In this document: in pieces, positions 1-7,799 of the stretch
Layout: each line of letters starts with the position of its first letter
Position numbering within the stretch: position 1 is the first letter of the stretch
The notes under the pieces: model-generated
Databases searched by the model: none
Told to the model about the DNA's origin: nothing
Seen by the model: the letters and a program-made list of their open reading frames with translations, nothing else
Translations under genes and position numbers: made by a program
From: Flavobacteriaceae bacterium
GTDB taxonomy: Bacteria > Bacteroidota > Bacteroidia > Flavobacteriales > Flavobacteriaceae
NCBI GenBank assembly: GCA_002729755.1
Contig: PBYT01000025.1
Coordinates: forward strand, 3,403 to 11,718
DNA: 8,316 nucleotides
Direction of reading: 5' to 3'

Positions 1-1482
1 ATTTAAATCTTGTTTCTCTATTAAATTAATCATAACTTCAATATCAATATTTAACACTCTATCTCCTTCTAATTTTTTTACATTTTTACGTATTTTAGAT
101 AAAGTCTTTTCTATTGGGAGAGAAAATTTGTTAGGACGTCTAAACTCTAATGATTGTGCCGCATGTAATAATTCAATTGCAAGAATTTTCTCAAGATTAT
201 TAATAACTTCAAGACATATTCTAGCTGATATACTTCCCATGGAAACATGATCCTCCTGACCCATTCCTGTTGGAATACTATCAGCAGATGCTGGAAAACA
301 AAGTGATTTATTTTCTGACACCAAAGCTGCAGTAGTGTATTGTGTAATCATAAACCCTGAGTTAAGGCCTGGGTTTTCAGTTAGCATAGGAGGCAAACCA
401 TGTAAACCTTCTAAAAGCAAATAACTTCTTCTGTCTGATATATTTCCTATTTCAGATGCAGCTATCTTTAAATAATCAAGTGCTAATGCTAGGGGTTGTC
501 CATGAAAATTACCACCAGAAATGGTGGAATTATCATCTAAAATTATTGGATTATCTGTAACAGAGTTAATTTCAATAGTCACTAATTCTTTTAAGTGATT
601 TAATGCATTTCTTGAAGCACCATGAACTTGAGGTGTACATCTTATAGAATATGGGTCTTGAACTCTGTCACAGTCTATATGTGAGTTTGAGTTTGGAGAG
701 TTATCTAATAAATTTGAAATACGATTAGCAACTTTTATACTTCCCTTATAAGGTCTTAGCTCATGTAGTTCTTTTTTAAAAGGGGCTAGACTTCCTTGAA
801 ACCCTTCTAGAGACATGGCAGCAGCTAAATCTGCTAAATCCATTAGATAATCTAGTTTAGATATAGCCTTAATAGCATGAGCTAAAATAAACTGTGTACC
901 ATTAATAAGCGCAAGCCCTTCCTTTGCATTTAAATCTAGTGGTTTTAGTTTGTGTTGTTTTAAAACTGTTTTGGACTTGATCTTCTCATTTCCATTCCAG
1001 AAAAATCCCTCTCCAATAACTGGGAGAAACAAGTGAGCAAGTGGAGCTAAATCTCCAGATGCTCCTACAGAACCTTTCTCAGGAACAACAGGGGTCAAAT
1101 TATGTTGAAGAAAATAAATAAGACGGTCCAATAAGTCTAAACTAATTCCAGAAAATCCACGAGATAAAGACTTAATTTTACAAAGCAACATTATTCTTGA
1201 GAGTTCTGGACTTATTGGATTTCCAACACCAACAGAGTGACTTAATAGCAAATTTCGTTGTAAAGATTTAGTGTCTTCAGGGCTAATTTTTTTTTTGCAT
1301 AAAGGGCCAACACCTGTGTTTATTCCATAGATAGGCTTTGGATCCTTAGCCATTTTTTGAGCACGATTATAACTTTGAGTAATCTTTCTTTTGGCAGAAT
1401 CATTTAATTTAATTTTATCTGGATTTTCTAGAAGAAAATAAATATCATTTAATGATATATTTGGGTTTTCAATTTTCGGCAT
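1..1482 (-). CDS. hutH: Histidine ammonia-lyase (histidase), C-terminus cut off by window edge
   Basis: This enzyme removes ammonia from L-histidine to give trans-urocanate, the first step of the Hut histidine-degradation pathway in the cytoplasm. The minus-strand frame is open from ATG at 1482 to the left edge (494 codons). The Ala-Ser-Gly triad that cyclises into the MIO electrophile is at residues 141-143, in GSVGASGDLAPLAH. Other expected active-site residues are Tyr52 (IYGINTGVG), His82 (SHSVGVG), Asn194 (INGT), Tyr278 and Arg281 (PYSIRC), Phe326 (GGNFHG) and Glu410 (GQEDHVSMG). The ADSIPTGMGQEDHVSM and LEFRRPN segments match flavobacterial HutH as I recall it. Family members are about 500-510 residues long, so only about 10-15 residues should be missing. 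The start gives the normal family N-terminus. An aromatic-amino-acid lyase (TAL/PAL type) is less likely because the QEDHVSM and EFRRP segments are HAL-like. Other hut genes are not in view. Confidence 0.95.
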   Translation of the reverse strand, partial: MPKIENPNISLNDIYFLLENPDKIKLNDSAKRKITQSYNRAQKMAKDPKPIYGINTGVGPLCKKKISPEDTKSLQRNLLLSHSVGVGNPISPELSRIMLLCKIKSLSRGFSGISLDLLDRLIYFLQHNLTPVVPEKGSVGASGDLAPLAHLFLPVIGEGFFWNGNEKIKSKTVLKQHKLKPLDLNAKEGLALINGTQFILAHAIKAISKLDYLMDLADLAAAMSLEGFQGSLAPFKKELHELRPYKGSIKVANRISNLLDNSPNSNSHIDCDRVQDPYSIRCTPQVHGASRNALNHLKELVTIEINSVTDNPIILDDNSTISGGNFHGQPLALALDYLKIAASEIGNISDRRSYLLLEGLHGLPPMLTENPGLNSGFMITQYTTAALVSENKSLCFPASADSIPTGMGQEDHVSMGSISARICLEVINNLEKILAIELLHAAQSLEFRRPNKFSLPIEKTLSKIRKNVKKLEGDRVLNIDIEVMINLIEKQDLN

Positions 1483-1505
1483 AATTATATTCTAAACAAC
1501 AAAGG

Positions 1506-1531
1506 TTTAACTTATTTAAAGATAAGTTAAA
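1506..1531. promoter_or_regulatory. Perfect 10-bp inverted repeat upstream of hutH, candidate operator
   Basis: The left arm TTTAACTTAT (1506-1515) and right arm ATAAGTTAAA (1522-1531) are exact reverse complements around the 6-nt spacer TTAAAG. The repeat lies 23 bp upstream of the hutH start codon, inside the divergent promoter region. No run of T follows it on the hutH strand, and it sits at gene starts rather than ends, so an operator is more likely than a terminator. The binding protein is unknown. AT-rich DNA makes such repeats easier to obtain by chance, but a perfect 10-bp stem at this place is notable. Confidence 0.45.
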
Positions 1532-1593
1532 TTATAATTTAAATTTTCAGTATAATATTTTTTTCACTAAAGAGAAAAATCAATTAAATTCGT

Positions 1594-1601
1594 TAGATTT
1601 G
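1594..1601 (+). promoter_or_regulatory. Bacteroidota -7 promoter element TAGATTTG
   Basis: TAGATTTG fits exactly the TAnnTTTG -7 consensus used by the primary sigma factor of Bacteroidota. It lies 31 bp upstream of the ATG at 1633, which would give a 5' leader of roughly 25 nt for the two-gene unit that follows. I see no convincing TTTG -33 element at the usual distance, but that element is often weak. A small GCCT/AGGC repeat (1603-1617) would fall in the leader and is too short to interpret. Confidence 0.6.
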
Positions 1602-1632
1602 CGCCTCTATATAAGGCTTAAAATATAAAAAA

Positions 1633-2391
1633 ATGAAAACAATTAGTAAAATTCTTATAGTTGCAATACTGTCAATAAGTCCAATTATTAATGCCCAAAC
1701 CGTGGACGAAATTATTTCAAATTACTTCGAAAATACTGGAGGTATTGAAAATTGGGAAATGGCTGAAGGAATCAAAATGTCTGGTAAGATGATTCAAGGT
1801 GAAATTGAAATACCTATAGAAATAGTCCAGTTAAAGAATAAGATGATGACAAAGATTACTATTCAAGGAATAACCTTTAAAGACGGTGTTTTTGATGGTG
1901 AAACATTATGGTCAACCAATTTTATGACTCAAAAGGCTGAAAGGAAAAATCAGGAGGAAGCCGATATAATAAAAAATGATTTAGAACAGTTTCCAGATCC
2001 CTTTCTAAATTATAAAGAAAAAGGATATACTGTTGAGTTATTGGGAAAAGAGACTGTAGATGGAACGGAAACTTTTAAAGTTAAATTAACAACAAAACCT
2101 AATATTATTGAAGGTAAAGAAGTTCCAAGTATTTCAATTTATTTCTTTGACTCTGAAAATTTTGTGCCAATTCTAATGCATGAAGAGATTCAGATGGGTC
2201 CTGGCAAAGGTCTGACAGTTGAGGTTAAAATGAGTGATTATCAGGAAGTGGGAGGTTTATACATGCCTTTTTCACTTACTCAGGGTATTAAAGGACAACC
2301 TGGCGCGCCAATTGTTATTGATTCAATTGAACTAAACCCTTCAGTTGATGATAGTGAATTTGCTTTCCCTGAAGATCAATCTATAGAGTAA
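1633..2391 (+). CDS. Secreted LolA/LolB-like protein (outer membrane lipoprotein-sorting protein family)
   Basis: This is a 252-residue exported protein. Residues 1-21 form a signal peptide (Lys3 and Lys6, then a hydrophobic core, then PIINA before Gln22). No lipobox cysteine is present, so the mature protein should be soluble in the periplasm. The body resembles the LolA-like proteins common in Bacteroidota: an early helix ending ENTGGIENW (33-41), then beta-rich sequence with FDGETLW (87-93), NYKEKGYTVELLGKETVDGT (126-145), a YFFDSENFVPI strand pair (170-180) and SDYQEVGGLYMPF (201-213). These proteins usually share an open half-barrel that holds a lipid or other hydrophobic ligand; that function is inferred here. 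The ATG follows an A-rich stretch without a Shine-Dalgarno site, normal for flavobacteria. The next gene starts 15 bp downstream in the same direction, so the two are probably co-transcribed. True lipoprotein sorting by this paralogue is not shown. Confidence 0.75.
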   Translation: MKTISKILIVAILSISPIINAQTVDEIISNYFENTGGIENWEMAEGIKMSGKMIQGEIEIPIEIVQLKNKMMTKITIQGITFKDGVFDGETLWSTNFMTQKAERKNQEEADIIKNDLEQFPDPFLNYKEKGYTVELLGKETVDGTETFKVKLTTKPNIIEGKEVPSISIYFFDSENFVPILMHEEIQMGPGKGLTVEVKMSDYQEVGGLYMPFSLTQGIKGQPGAPIVIDSIELNPSVDDSEFAFPEDQSIE

Positions 2392-2406
2392 TTAAAATAA
2401 TAAATT

Positions 2407-5400
2407 ATGACCATGCTTAGGAATTTGCTACTAGTATTATTAATATTTTTTTCTTTTAATCAAAACACTTTTTCTCAGTCTTCAAAAGATATCAAACTTG
2501 AAGATTTATTTGGAGATTTAAAAGCGAGACATATAGGTCCTGCTGTTATGAGTGGTAGAATTAATGATATGGAAACCCATCCTACAGATTCAAAAATATT
2601 ATATGCAGGTTCTGCAGGTGGTGGTGTTTGGAAATCTAGTGATGCTGGTACTACATTTATTCCAATATTTGATAAGTATGCCCAATCTATAGGTGCAATA
2701 GAAATTGATCCTAATGATCCTGATAATACCATTTACGTTGGAACTGGCGAAACATGGCCAAGAAACAGTGTCTCAATTGGTGATGGTTTATACAAGACAA
2801 CAGATGCTGGGACTACTTGGGAAAAAATTGGTTTTGAAAAATCTGAACGTATAGCCAATATAATAGTTAATCCAAATAACTCAAAAGAAATTTATGTTGG
2901 AGTTCTTGGTGCACTTTGGTCAGATAATGAGCAACGAGGAGTCTATAAAAGTATTGATGGTGGAGAAACATGGGAGAATATCTTATATATAAATCAATCA
3001 ACAGGTAGTGCAGATTTAGCTATTGATCCCAGAGATCCTAATATTATTTATGCATCTATGTGGGAATTCAGAAGAACAGCTTGGTCTTTTAACTCAGGAG
3101 GCTCAAATAGTGCTTTATTTAAATCAATTGATGGAGGAAATTCATGGAATAAGATTCATAATGGTTTCCCTTCTGGAAAACTGGGAAGATTATCAATAGC
3201 AGTTTCTAATTCAAATCCGGATGTATTGTACACCGTCATTGAAGCTGAAAAAGAAGAAGAAAAAGGATTATATAAAAGTACAGATAGAGGTGACTCATGG
3301 AAGCAAATGAATAATGATTTTGGGATAACAGTTAGACCATTTTATTTTTCTAGAATAGTTGTGGATCCTAAAGATGAAGACATAATTATTAAAGGAGGAT
3401 TGTCTGGCTCAATATCCAAAGATGGAGGAAAAACATTCAAAGATTTAGGATATATGCATAGTGATATCCATGATGTAGTTTTTGATATAAATAATTCAGA
3501 TATAATTTTTGCTGGAACTGATGGTGGGGTTTATAGATCTTGGAATAAAGGAACTACAATGGAAATTGTTGAGAATCTTCCACTATCTCAATTTTATCAT
3601 ATAAGTGTAGATAATGAAACACCTTACAATGTTTATGGAGGTCTACAAGATAATGGTTCTTGGTATGGTCCTTCAGCTGCTCCAGGAGGTATCACCGCAA
3701 AACATTGGAAACCAGTTGGTCAGGGTGATGGTTTTAGAGTATTAAGACATCCGAAAAAAAATATTATTTACTCAGAGATGCAAGGGGCTGAAAATGTTTG
3801 GAGATATGATGTTGAAAACAAACTAATTAAAACAATACAACCCCTTCCTGTAGCTGGAGATGAAGAATACAGATTTAATTGGAATGCCCCAATTGCTACA
3901 AGTTCAAATAAACCTGACAGGCTATATATAGGAAGTCAGTATTTGCACAAATCTGAGAATATGGGTGATAGCTGGGAGATAATTTCTCCTGATTTGACAA
4001 CAAATGATCCTGAAAAACAAAATCAAGAAAATTCAGGTGGTTTATCTACGGATAATTCAGGTGCTGAAAATCATACAACAGTATTTACAATTGCAGAGTC
4101 ATCTTTAGATGAGAATGTCATTTGGGTCGGAACAGATGATGGTAATATACAAGTTTCAAGTGATGGTGGAAATACATGGACAAATACAATTAAAAATGTT
4201 AAGGGTGTTCCAAAAAACACTTGGGTTTATCATATTGAAGCAAGTTCACATGATTCTAAGACAGCATATGTTGTTTTTGATGGTCATACTTCTGGAGATA
4301 TGAATGCCTATGCATATAAGACTACTGATTTCGGAAAAACTTGGAAAAATATTATCCCTTCTAATGATGTTTATGGTTTTGTTAGAAATATTCAAGAAGA
4401 CTACAAAGATCCTAATCTGCTTTTTTTAGGTACTGAATTTGGCTTATATATAACTATTAATGGGGGAGATTCTTGGTCAAAATTTAGAAAAAATATGCCA
4501 TCTGTTGCTGTCCATTATATTGATTTACAAAAAAACACTAATGATCTAGTTATGGGTACACACGGAAGGGGAGTAATAATAATTGATGATATTTCTCCAT
4601 TAAGAGAGATTAATGAGGAATCACTATCTGGCAAGTTATTCTTTTTTAAGAAAGATCAATTTACTATGAGAGATCAAAGTGGGTTCTCAGATAGTTTTGG
4701 AATAGAAACACAGTTTGTTGGAGAAAATCCTTCTAATGCATTTCAATTAAAATATCTTTTACCTAAGCGTCATACGTTTGGAAAAATGACTCTTGAAATT
4801 CAAGATCTTGATGGAAAAACAGTAGCTAAATTATCTCCTGGCAAGTCAAAAGGTATAAATATTGTTCATTGGGGGTATAGAATAAAGGCTCCAAAAATTG
4901 CAAAAGGAAAAACATTTAGTTTTGGAGGATTTACATCACCTAGAATTTCTGCAGGTAATTATAAAGCTGTCATTAATAAGGGTAAAGATATTTTTGAAAA
5001 AGAATTTGAAGTATCATATGATAATTCATCAGGTTTAAATGCTTCAGATAGAGAATTTCAGTTTAATACTGTGATGAAAATGTATAATATGACACAAGAT
5101 CTTGCTTATATGGTATATGAGATTGATGAAATAACAGAAAGTGAGTCAGTATCTAAGAGATTCAAAGAAAGAATTACTAAACTTAAAGAGTCTCTAGTAA
5201 TAACTACTGGAGATAATTATGTAGGTATGGCTAAAAGACAATTGAGAGAAAAAATGGCAGATTTATATGCTAAAATTGCTACTAGTTATGATAAACCATC
5301 AGATAATGAGATTGATAATTTAATGTTGATAGAGGATGAATTTAATGATGCAAAAAAAGAATTAGATAAATTAAAAAATAGAATAGACCTTAGCTCAATA

Positions 5401-5436
5401 TCACTTAAATCATTTACTGATTTTGTGAATGAGTAA
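2407..5436 (+). CDS. Secreted sortilin/VPS10-like Asp-box (BNR) beta-propeller protein
   Basis: This 1009-residue exported protein has a signal peptide at about residues 1-23 (hydrophobic LLLVLLIFFSF, cleavage near TFS before Gln24). Ten good Asp-boxes (S/T-x-D-x-G-x-T/S-W/F) start at residues 77, 131, 182, 240, 291, 337, 516, 584, 639 and 683, plus a degenerate one at 378. This indicates propeller blades over about residues 40-730, probably two propellers. GGLQDNGSW (411-419) and THGRGVIIIDD (718-728) are typical of the family often labelled VPS10-domain, BNR-repeat or glycosyl hydrolase protein. Residues about 780-870 look like an Ig-like (FlgD-type) domain: GINIVHW (816-822), then SPRISAGNYKAVI. 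Residues 880-1009 are largely charged and helical. I see no glycosidase catalytic signature and no type IX secretion C-terminal domain, so the glycosyl hydrolase label should be doubted. The ATG at 2407 is used; Met3 is a possible alternative start. Its role and partner are unknown; a periplasmic protein-binding scaffold is plausible. Confidence 0.85.
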   Translation: MTMLRNLLLVLLIFFSFNQNTFSQSSKDIKLEDLFGDLKARHIGPAVMSGRINDMETHPTDSKILYAGSAGGGVWKSSDAGTTFIPIFDKYAQSIGAIEIDPNDPDNTIYVGTGETWPRNSVSIGDGLYKTTDAGTTWEKIGFEKSERIANIIVNPNNSKEIYVGVLGALWSDNEQRGVYKSIDGGETWENILYINQSTGSADLAIDPRDPNIIYASMWEFRRTAWSFNSGGSNSALFKSIDGGNSWNKIHNGFPSGKLGRLSIAVSNSNPDVLYTVIEAEKEEEKGLYKSTDRGDSWKQMNNDFGITVRPFYFSRIVVDPKDEDIIIKGGLSGSISKDGGKTFKDLGYMHSDIHDVVFDINNSDIIFAGTDGGVYRSWNKGTTMEIVENLPLSQFYHISVDNETPYNVYGGLQDNGSWYGPSAAPGGITAKHWKPVGQGDGFRVLRHPKKNIIYSEMQGAENVWRYDVENKLIKTIQPLPVAGDEEYRFNWNAPIATSSNKPDRLYIGSQYLHKSENMGDSWEIISPDLTTNDPEKQNQENSGGLSTDNSGAENHTTVFTIAESSLDENVIWVGTDDGNIQVSSDGGNTWTNTIKNVKGVPKNTWVYHIEASSHDSKTAYVVFDGHTSGDMNAYAYKTTDFGKTWKNIIPSNDVYGFVRNIQEDYKDPNLLFLGTEFGLYITINGGDSWSKFRKNMPSVAVHYIDLQKNTNDLVMGTHGRGVIIIDDISPLREINEESLSGKLFFFKKDQFTMRDQSGFSDSFGIETQFVGENPSNAFQLKYLLPKRHTFGKMTLEIQDLDGKTVAKLSPGKSKGINIVHWGYRIKAPKIAKGKTFSFGGFTSPRISAGNYKAVINKGKDIFEKEFEVSYDNSSGLNASDREFQFNTVMKMYNMTQDLAYMVYEIDEITESESVSKRFKERITKLKESLVITTGDNYVGMAKRQLREKMADLYAKIATSYDKPSDNEIDNLMLIEDEFNDAKKELDKLKNRIDLSSISLKSFTDFVNE

Positions 5437-5668
5437 TTAAAAAATTCTTTTCTAAAGCAAATTAATCAAAAGAAGAAGGTTTATTATTAGATAATTTATG
5501 AATAAAAGTTAATCATTAAACAAGTCATAAAATTAGTTACTGCTGAAAAATTAAATGCCGAGAAGGGTTGCAACATAGGCGAATATTAATAAAAATAAAT
5601 TTTTGAATTTTTTATAGGTTATTTAAATTATTTTTCTGTACTTTGCATTACATAGTACCTGGCAATAT
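5437..5668. other. 232-bp intergenic region between the propeller gene and padR
   Basis: No open frame of useful length is present on either strand. The left part is plain AT-rich sequence with one weak arm pair (TTCTTTT at 5445-5451 and AAAAGAA at 5468-5474, 16-nt loop) that is too A/T-dominated to call a terminator. A relatively GC-rich patch lies at about 5555-5583. From about 5588 to 5637 the DNA is almost pure A and T, as expected just upstream of a promoter, and the region ends in the palindrome at the padR start. Confidence 0.6.
5638..5658. promoter_or_regulatory. Imperfect 21-bp palindrome overlapping the padR promoter, candidate PadR operator
   Basis: The arms GTACTTTG (5638-5645) and CATAGTAC (5651-5658) form an imperfect dyad of the pattern GTACTnTGnAnTnCAnAGTAC, centred on 5648 and ending 10 bp before the padR ATG. 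The left arm contains TACTTTG (5639-5645), close to the Bacteroidota -7 element (TAnnTTTG with one spacer base fewer). A repressor bound here would block initiation. PadR proteins are known to bind dyads with TG/CA-containing half-sites, often upstream of their own gene, so autorepression of the operon is the likeliest reading. The binding itself is inferred. Confidence 0.6.
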
Positions 5669-6001
5669 ATGGGAGCAGATAATTTTAAAATACAAATCAG
5701 AAAAGGTTTAATTGAATTTTGTGTTCTACAAATAATCTCAAGAGGCGAAGTTTATACTTCTGATATTATTGATGAATTGCAGAAATCAAAAATTATTGTA
5801 GTTGAAGGAACTCTATATCCTCTTTTAAACAGACTTAAGGCAGCCAACCATGCAGATTATTCTTGGAAAGAATCAACTCAGGGACCACCTAGAAAATATT
5901 ATACATTGACAAAAGAGGGAAAAGACCATCTTAAGGAATTACATCTATCATGGATTGAAGTTGATAAGGCAGTTAAAAAAATAATAAACACTAAGAAATA
6001 A
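5669..6001 (+). CDS. PadR family transcriptional repressor
   Basis: This is a 110-residue DNA-binding regulator with a winged helix-turn-helix. The N-terminal FKIQIRKGLIEFCVLQII leads into YTSDIIDEL (29-37). EGTLYPLLNRLKAA (46-59) is the PadR recognition helix, and GPPRKYYTLTKEG (72-84) is the hallmark wing of the family. A short C-terminal helix (about 86-106) would make the dimer contact. The length is typical of the short PadR subfamily (about 110 residues), which has no large effector domain. It is the first gene of a four-gene operon: its TAA overlaps the next ATG by one base, which suggests translational coupling. The palindrome 10 bp upstream is its probable operator. In flavobacteria a PadR gene commonly precedes a PspC-domain gene, which supports a role in controlling envelope functions. 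The inducing signal is unknown. Confidence 0.93.
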   Translation: MGADNFKIQIRKGLIEFCVLQIISRGEVYTSDIIDELQKSKIIVVEGTLYPLLNRLKAANHADYSWKESTQGPPRKYYTLTKEGKDHLKELHLSWIEVDKAVKKIINTKK

Positions 6002-6456
6002 TGAATAAAATATTTTTGATTTTAACACTTTTATTTGTTTCAACTATTCAATCACAAAACATTGAAAGAAATGATTTAATTGGAGAATGGGTGTTTAAGG
6101 TTAATATAAAAGATGCCATAAAAAACTCGAAAGATTTAAACGGAATAGAAAAATTAGCTGCAAGAACTTTTTCTGGCTATATTGAAAATGTACTAGAGAA
6201 GACGCAAATGGTATTTGATTTTAAAAACGATAATACTGCCTCAGTAACAATAATTACAGAAGAAAAAACAGAGAGCAAAAACGTGTTTTACTGGAAAATA
6301 AATGAAGAAGGCCATCTCTTATTAGATGGGATTAATGATCAACAGGATAATATGTTTGGCGAAACTGCTTATTGGGCTTTGGAGAGTGCTAAACTAGTAT
6401 CGTATGATAAAAAGGATAAGATTAATGCGGGGATGTTGATGATTAAAGTAAATTAA
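6001..6456 (+). CDS. Small secreted protein of unknown function, possibly lipocalin-like
   Basis: I do not recognise a named family. The 151-residue product has a clear signal peptide (MNKIFLILTLLFVSTIQS, cleavage before Gln19) and no lipobox cysteine, so it should be periplasmic or released. The mature part opens with NDLIGEWVFKV (24-34), the type of first strand seen in lipocalin-like small beta-barrels. FDFKNDNTASVTII (72-85), YWKINEEGHLLLDG (97-110) and YWALESAKLVSY (124-135) then give alternating strands, consistent with a small antiparallel barrel. There is no enzymatic motif, and the mature protein has no cysteine. The start codon overlaps the padR stop (taATG), and the PspC gene begins 1 nt after its stop, so it belongs firmly to this operon. 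The lipocalin-like call is an inference from short motifs. Its position between padR and pspC suggests a ligand-binding or accessory envelope role. Confidence 0.7.
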   Translation: MNKIFLILTLLFVSTIQSQNIERNDLIGEWVFKVNIKDAIKNSKDLNGIEKLAARTFSGYIENVLEKTQMVFDFKNDNTASVTIITEEKTESKNVFYWKINEEGHLLLDGINDQQDNMFGETAYWALESAKLVSYDKKDKINAGMLMIKVN

Positions 6457-6457
6457 A

Positions 6458-7780
6458 ATGAAAAAAACACTAAATATAAATATTGGGAGTAGAGTTTTTA
6501 ATATAGATGAGGATGCCTATGACTTACTCTCTAGATATCTGGAGTCAATAAAAAAATATTTTCAAAAAATAAATATTGATGATGATGTTTTTCAAGATAT
6601 TGAAAATAGAATTTCAGAAAAATTTAATTCAATATTAAAAAATAGAGAATCATTAAATATTGATGATATAAACAATATAATTAAAGAAATGGGGACTCTT
6701 GATGATTTTAAGGAAGCCTATAATGATTTTGACACAAATGATTTCAATAACCAAAATAATGAATCCAAAACAACAGGAAAACGAAAAAGGATATACAGAA
6801 ATACCAGTGATAAAGTCATTGCTGGAGTCGCTTCAGGATTAGCAAATTACTTTAGTGTCGATCCTATTATTTTCAGATTAATTTTTATTGTTTCTCTATT
6901 CACAGGATTTGGGCTTATTGCTTATTTAATTTTTTGGATTGGTATTCCTGCAAATGACAGTGGTAAAATAAATGAGAATAAAAGATTGTATAGAGATGGT
7001 GACAATGAAATTTTGGGTGGAGTTGCATATGGATTAGGAAATTATTTTGGAATAGATCCAGCTATTGTTCGAGTGTTTTTTATTTTTTCAATATTTTTTG
7101 GTGGCTTAGGAATATTAGCATATTTAATTCTATGGGTATCAATTCCAGAGGCAAAAACAGTTGGTGAAAAGATGAATATGAAGGGGTACCCTCTTACCTT
7201 GGAAAATATTGAAAAGTTTTTTAAAGAGAAGCTTCCTAATAAAGATGGTAAGGAAAATTTATTTGTAAAAATAATTTTATTCCCCTTTAGAATAATTGGA
7301 CCAATAATACTTGGTATAATTAGTATAATTGTACCTATCCTAAAAATATTACTAAGCTTTATACTATTTGTTTTCTCAATTGTTATAATTGTTTTTCTAA
7401 TAGTTTTTACACTGGGAGCTATCAACTTAATTGATTATCAAGATTTTATAATTGGAAGTATTGATGGTGTATATATAAGTGGTATTAATCTATCTATTAT
7501 AATTGCTGAATTACCATTTTATCTACAGTTATCCATTTTTTCATTCCTAATAGTAGCATTGTTATTTATAATTATAATTATTACAAAGGTTTTATTCACT
7601 AATAAAAACAATTTTTCAAATAAATTAATTGGCTTGTTCTTTATAGGTGTTATTTTATTCATTTTTAATCTTATGGTTCTTGATGATACAATCGATAAAT
7701 GGGAAGAAAGTGGCCAAATTGATGAATGGATAGATGAAGGTGTGATCAAAATTGACAAAATGAAAACCTACAGGTATTAG
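6458..7780 (+). CDS. PspC domain-containing membrane protein with two PspC domains
   Basis: This is a 440-residue inner-membrane protein. Residues 1-90 form the cytoplasmic N-terminal region found on Bacteroidota PspC proteins: KKTLNINIGSRVFNIDEDAY, then helices with IENRISEKF (48-56) and DINNIIKEMG (70-79). After an Asn-rich linker come two PspC domains: 109-164 (KRIYRN, IAGVASGLANYFSVDP, then a membrane helix ending FWIGIP) and 175-230 (KRLYRD, LGGVAYGLGNYFGIDP, ending LWVSIP). The segment AKTVGEKMNMKGYPLTLENI (232-251) also matches the Bacteroidota family. More membrane helices are likely at about 268-296, 298-322, 342-378 and 388-408. The C-terminus is acidic and short (409-440). PspC in proteobacteria belongs to the phage-shock membrane-stress response; no pspA or pspF is visible here, so a stress role is inferred. 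Compared with flavobacterial relatives I recall, it lacks a longer soluble C-terminal domain. Confidence 0.9.
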   Translation: MKKTLNINIGSRVFNIDEDAYDLLSRYLESIKKYFQKINIDDDVFQDIENRISEKFNSILKNRESLNIDDINNIIKEMGTLDDFKEAYNDFDTNDFNNQNNESKTTGKRKRIYRNTSDKVIAGVASGLANYFSVDPIIFRLIFIVSLFTGFGLIAYLIFWIGIPANDSGKINENKRLYRDGDNEILGGVAYGLGNYFGIDPAIVRVFFIFSIFFGGLGILAYLILWVSIPEAKTVGEKMNMKGYPLTLENIEKFFKEKLPNKDGKENLFVKIILFPFRIIGPIILGIISIIVPILKILLSFILFVFSIVIIVFLIVFTLGAINLIDYQDFIIGSIDGVYISGINLSIIIAELPFYLQLSIFSFLIVALLFIIIIITKVLFTNKNNFSNKLIGLFFIGVILFIFNLMVLDDTIDKWEESGQIDEWIDEGVIKIDKMKTYRY

Positions 7781-7799
7781 CTCAAAAACATGAGATATA
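7781..7799 (+). repeat. 19-bp direct repeat, copy 1, spanning a gene start
   Basis: CTCAAAAACATGAGATATA is repeated exactly at 8218-8236. This copy lies between the pspC stop and the first codons of the next gene and contains its ATG (7790-7792). Only this copy lacks the right-hand palindrome arm seen at 8237-8245. Confidence 0.8.

Noticed and set aside
1..1482. Tyrosine or phenylalanine ammonia-lyase instead of histidase
   Set aside because: The Ser-His pair at 81-82 is also found in some flavobacterial tyrosine lyases, so it does not decide; the GQEDHVSM, ASGDLAPLAH and EFRRP segments favour histidase.
2475..4303. Open frames inside the propeller gene (minus strand 2475-2732 and plus strand 4109-4303)
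   Set aside because: Both are shadows of the strongly supported 1009-residue frame with its regularly spaced Asp-boxes.
5445..5474. Terminator hairpin after the propeller gene
   Set aside because: The 7-bp arms are nearly all A/T, the loop is 16 nt, and no T-tract follows; it is expected by chance in such AT-rich DNA.
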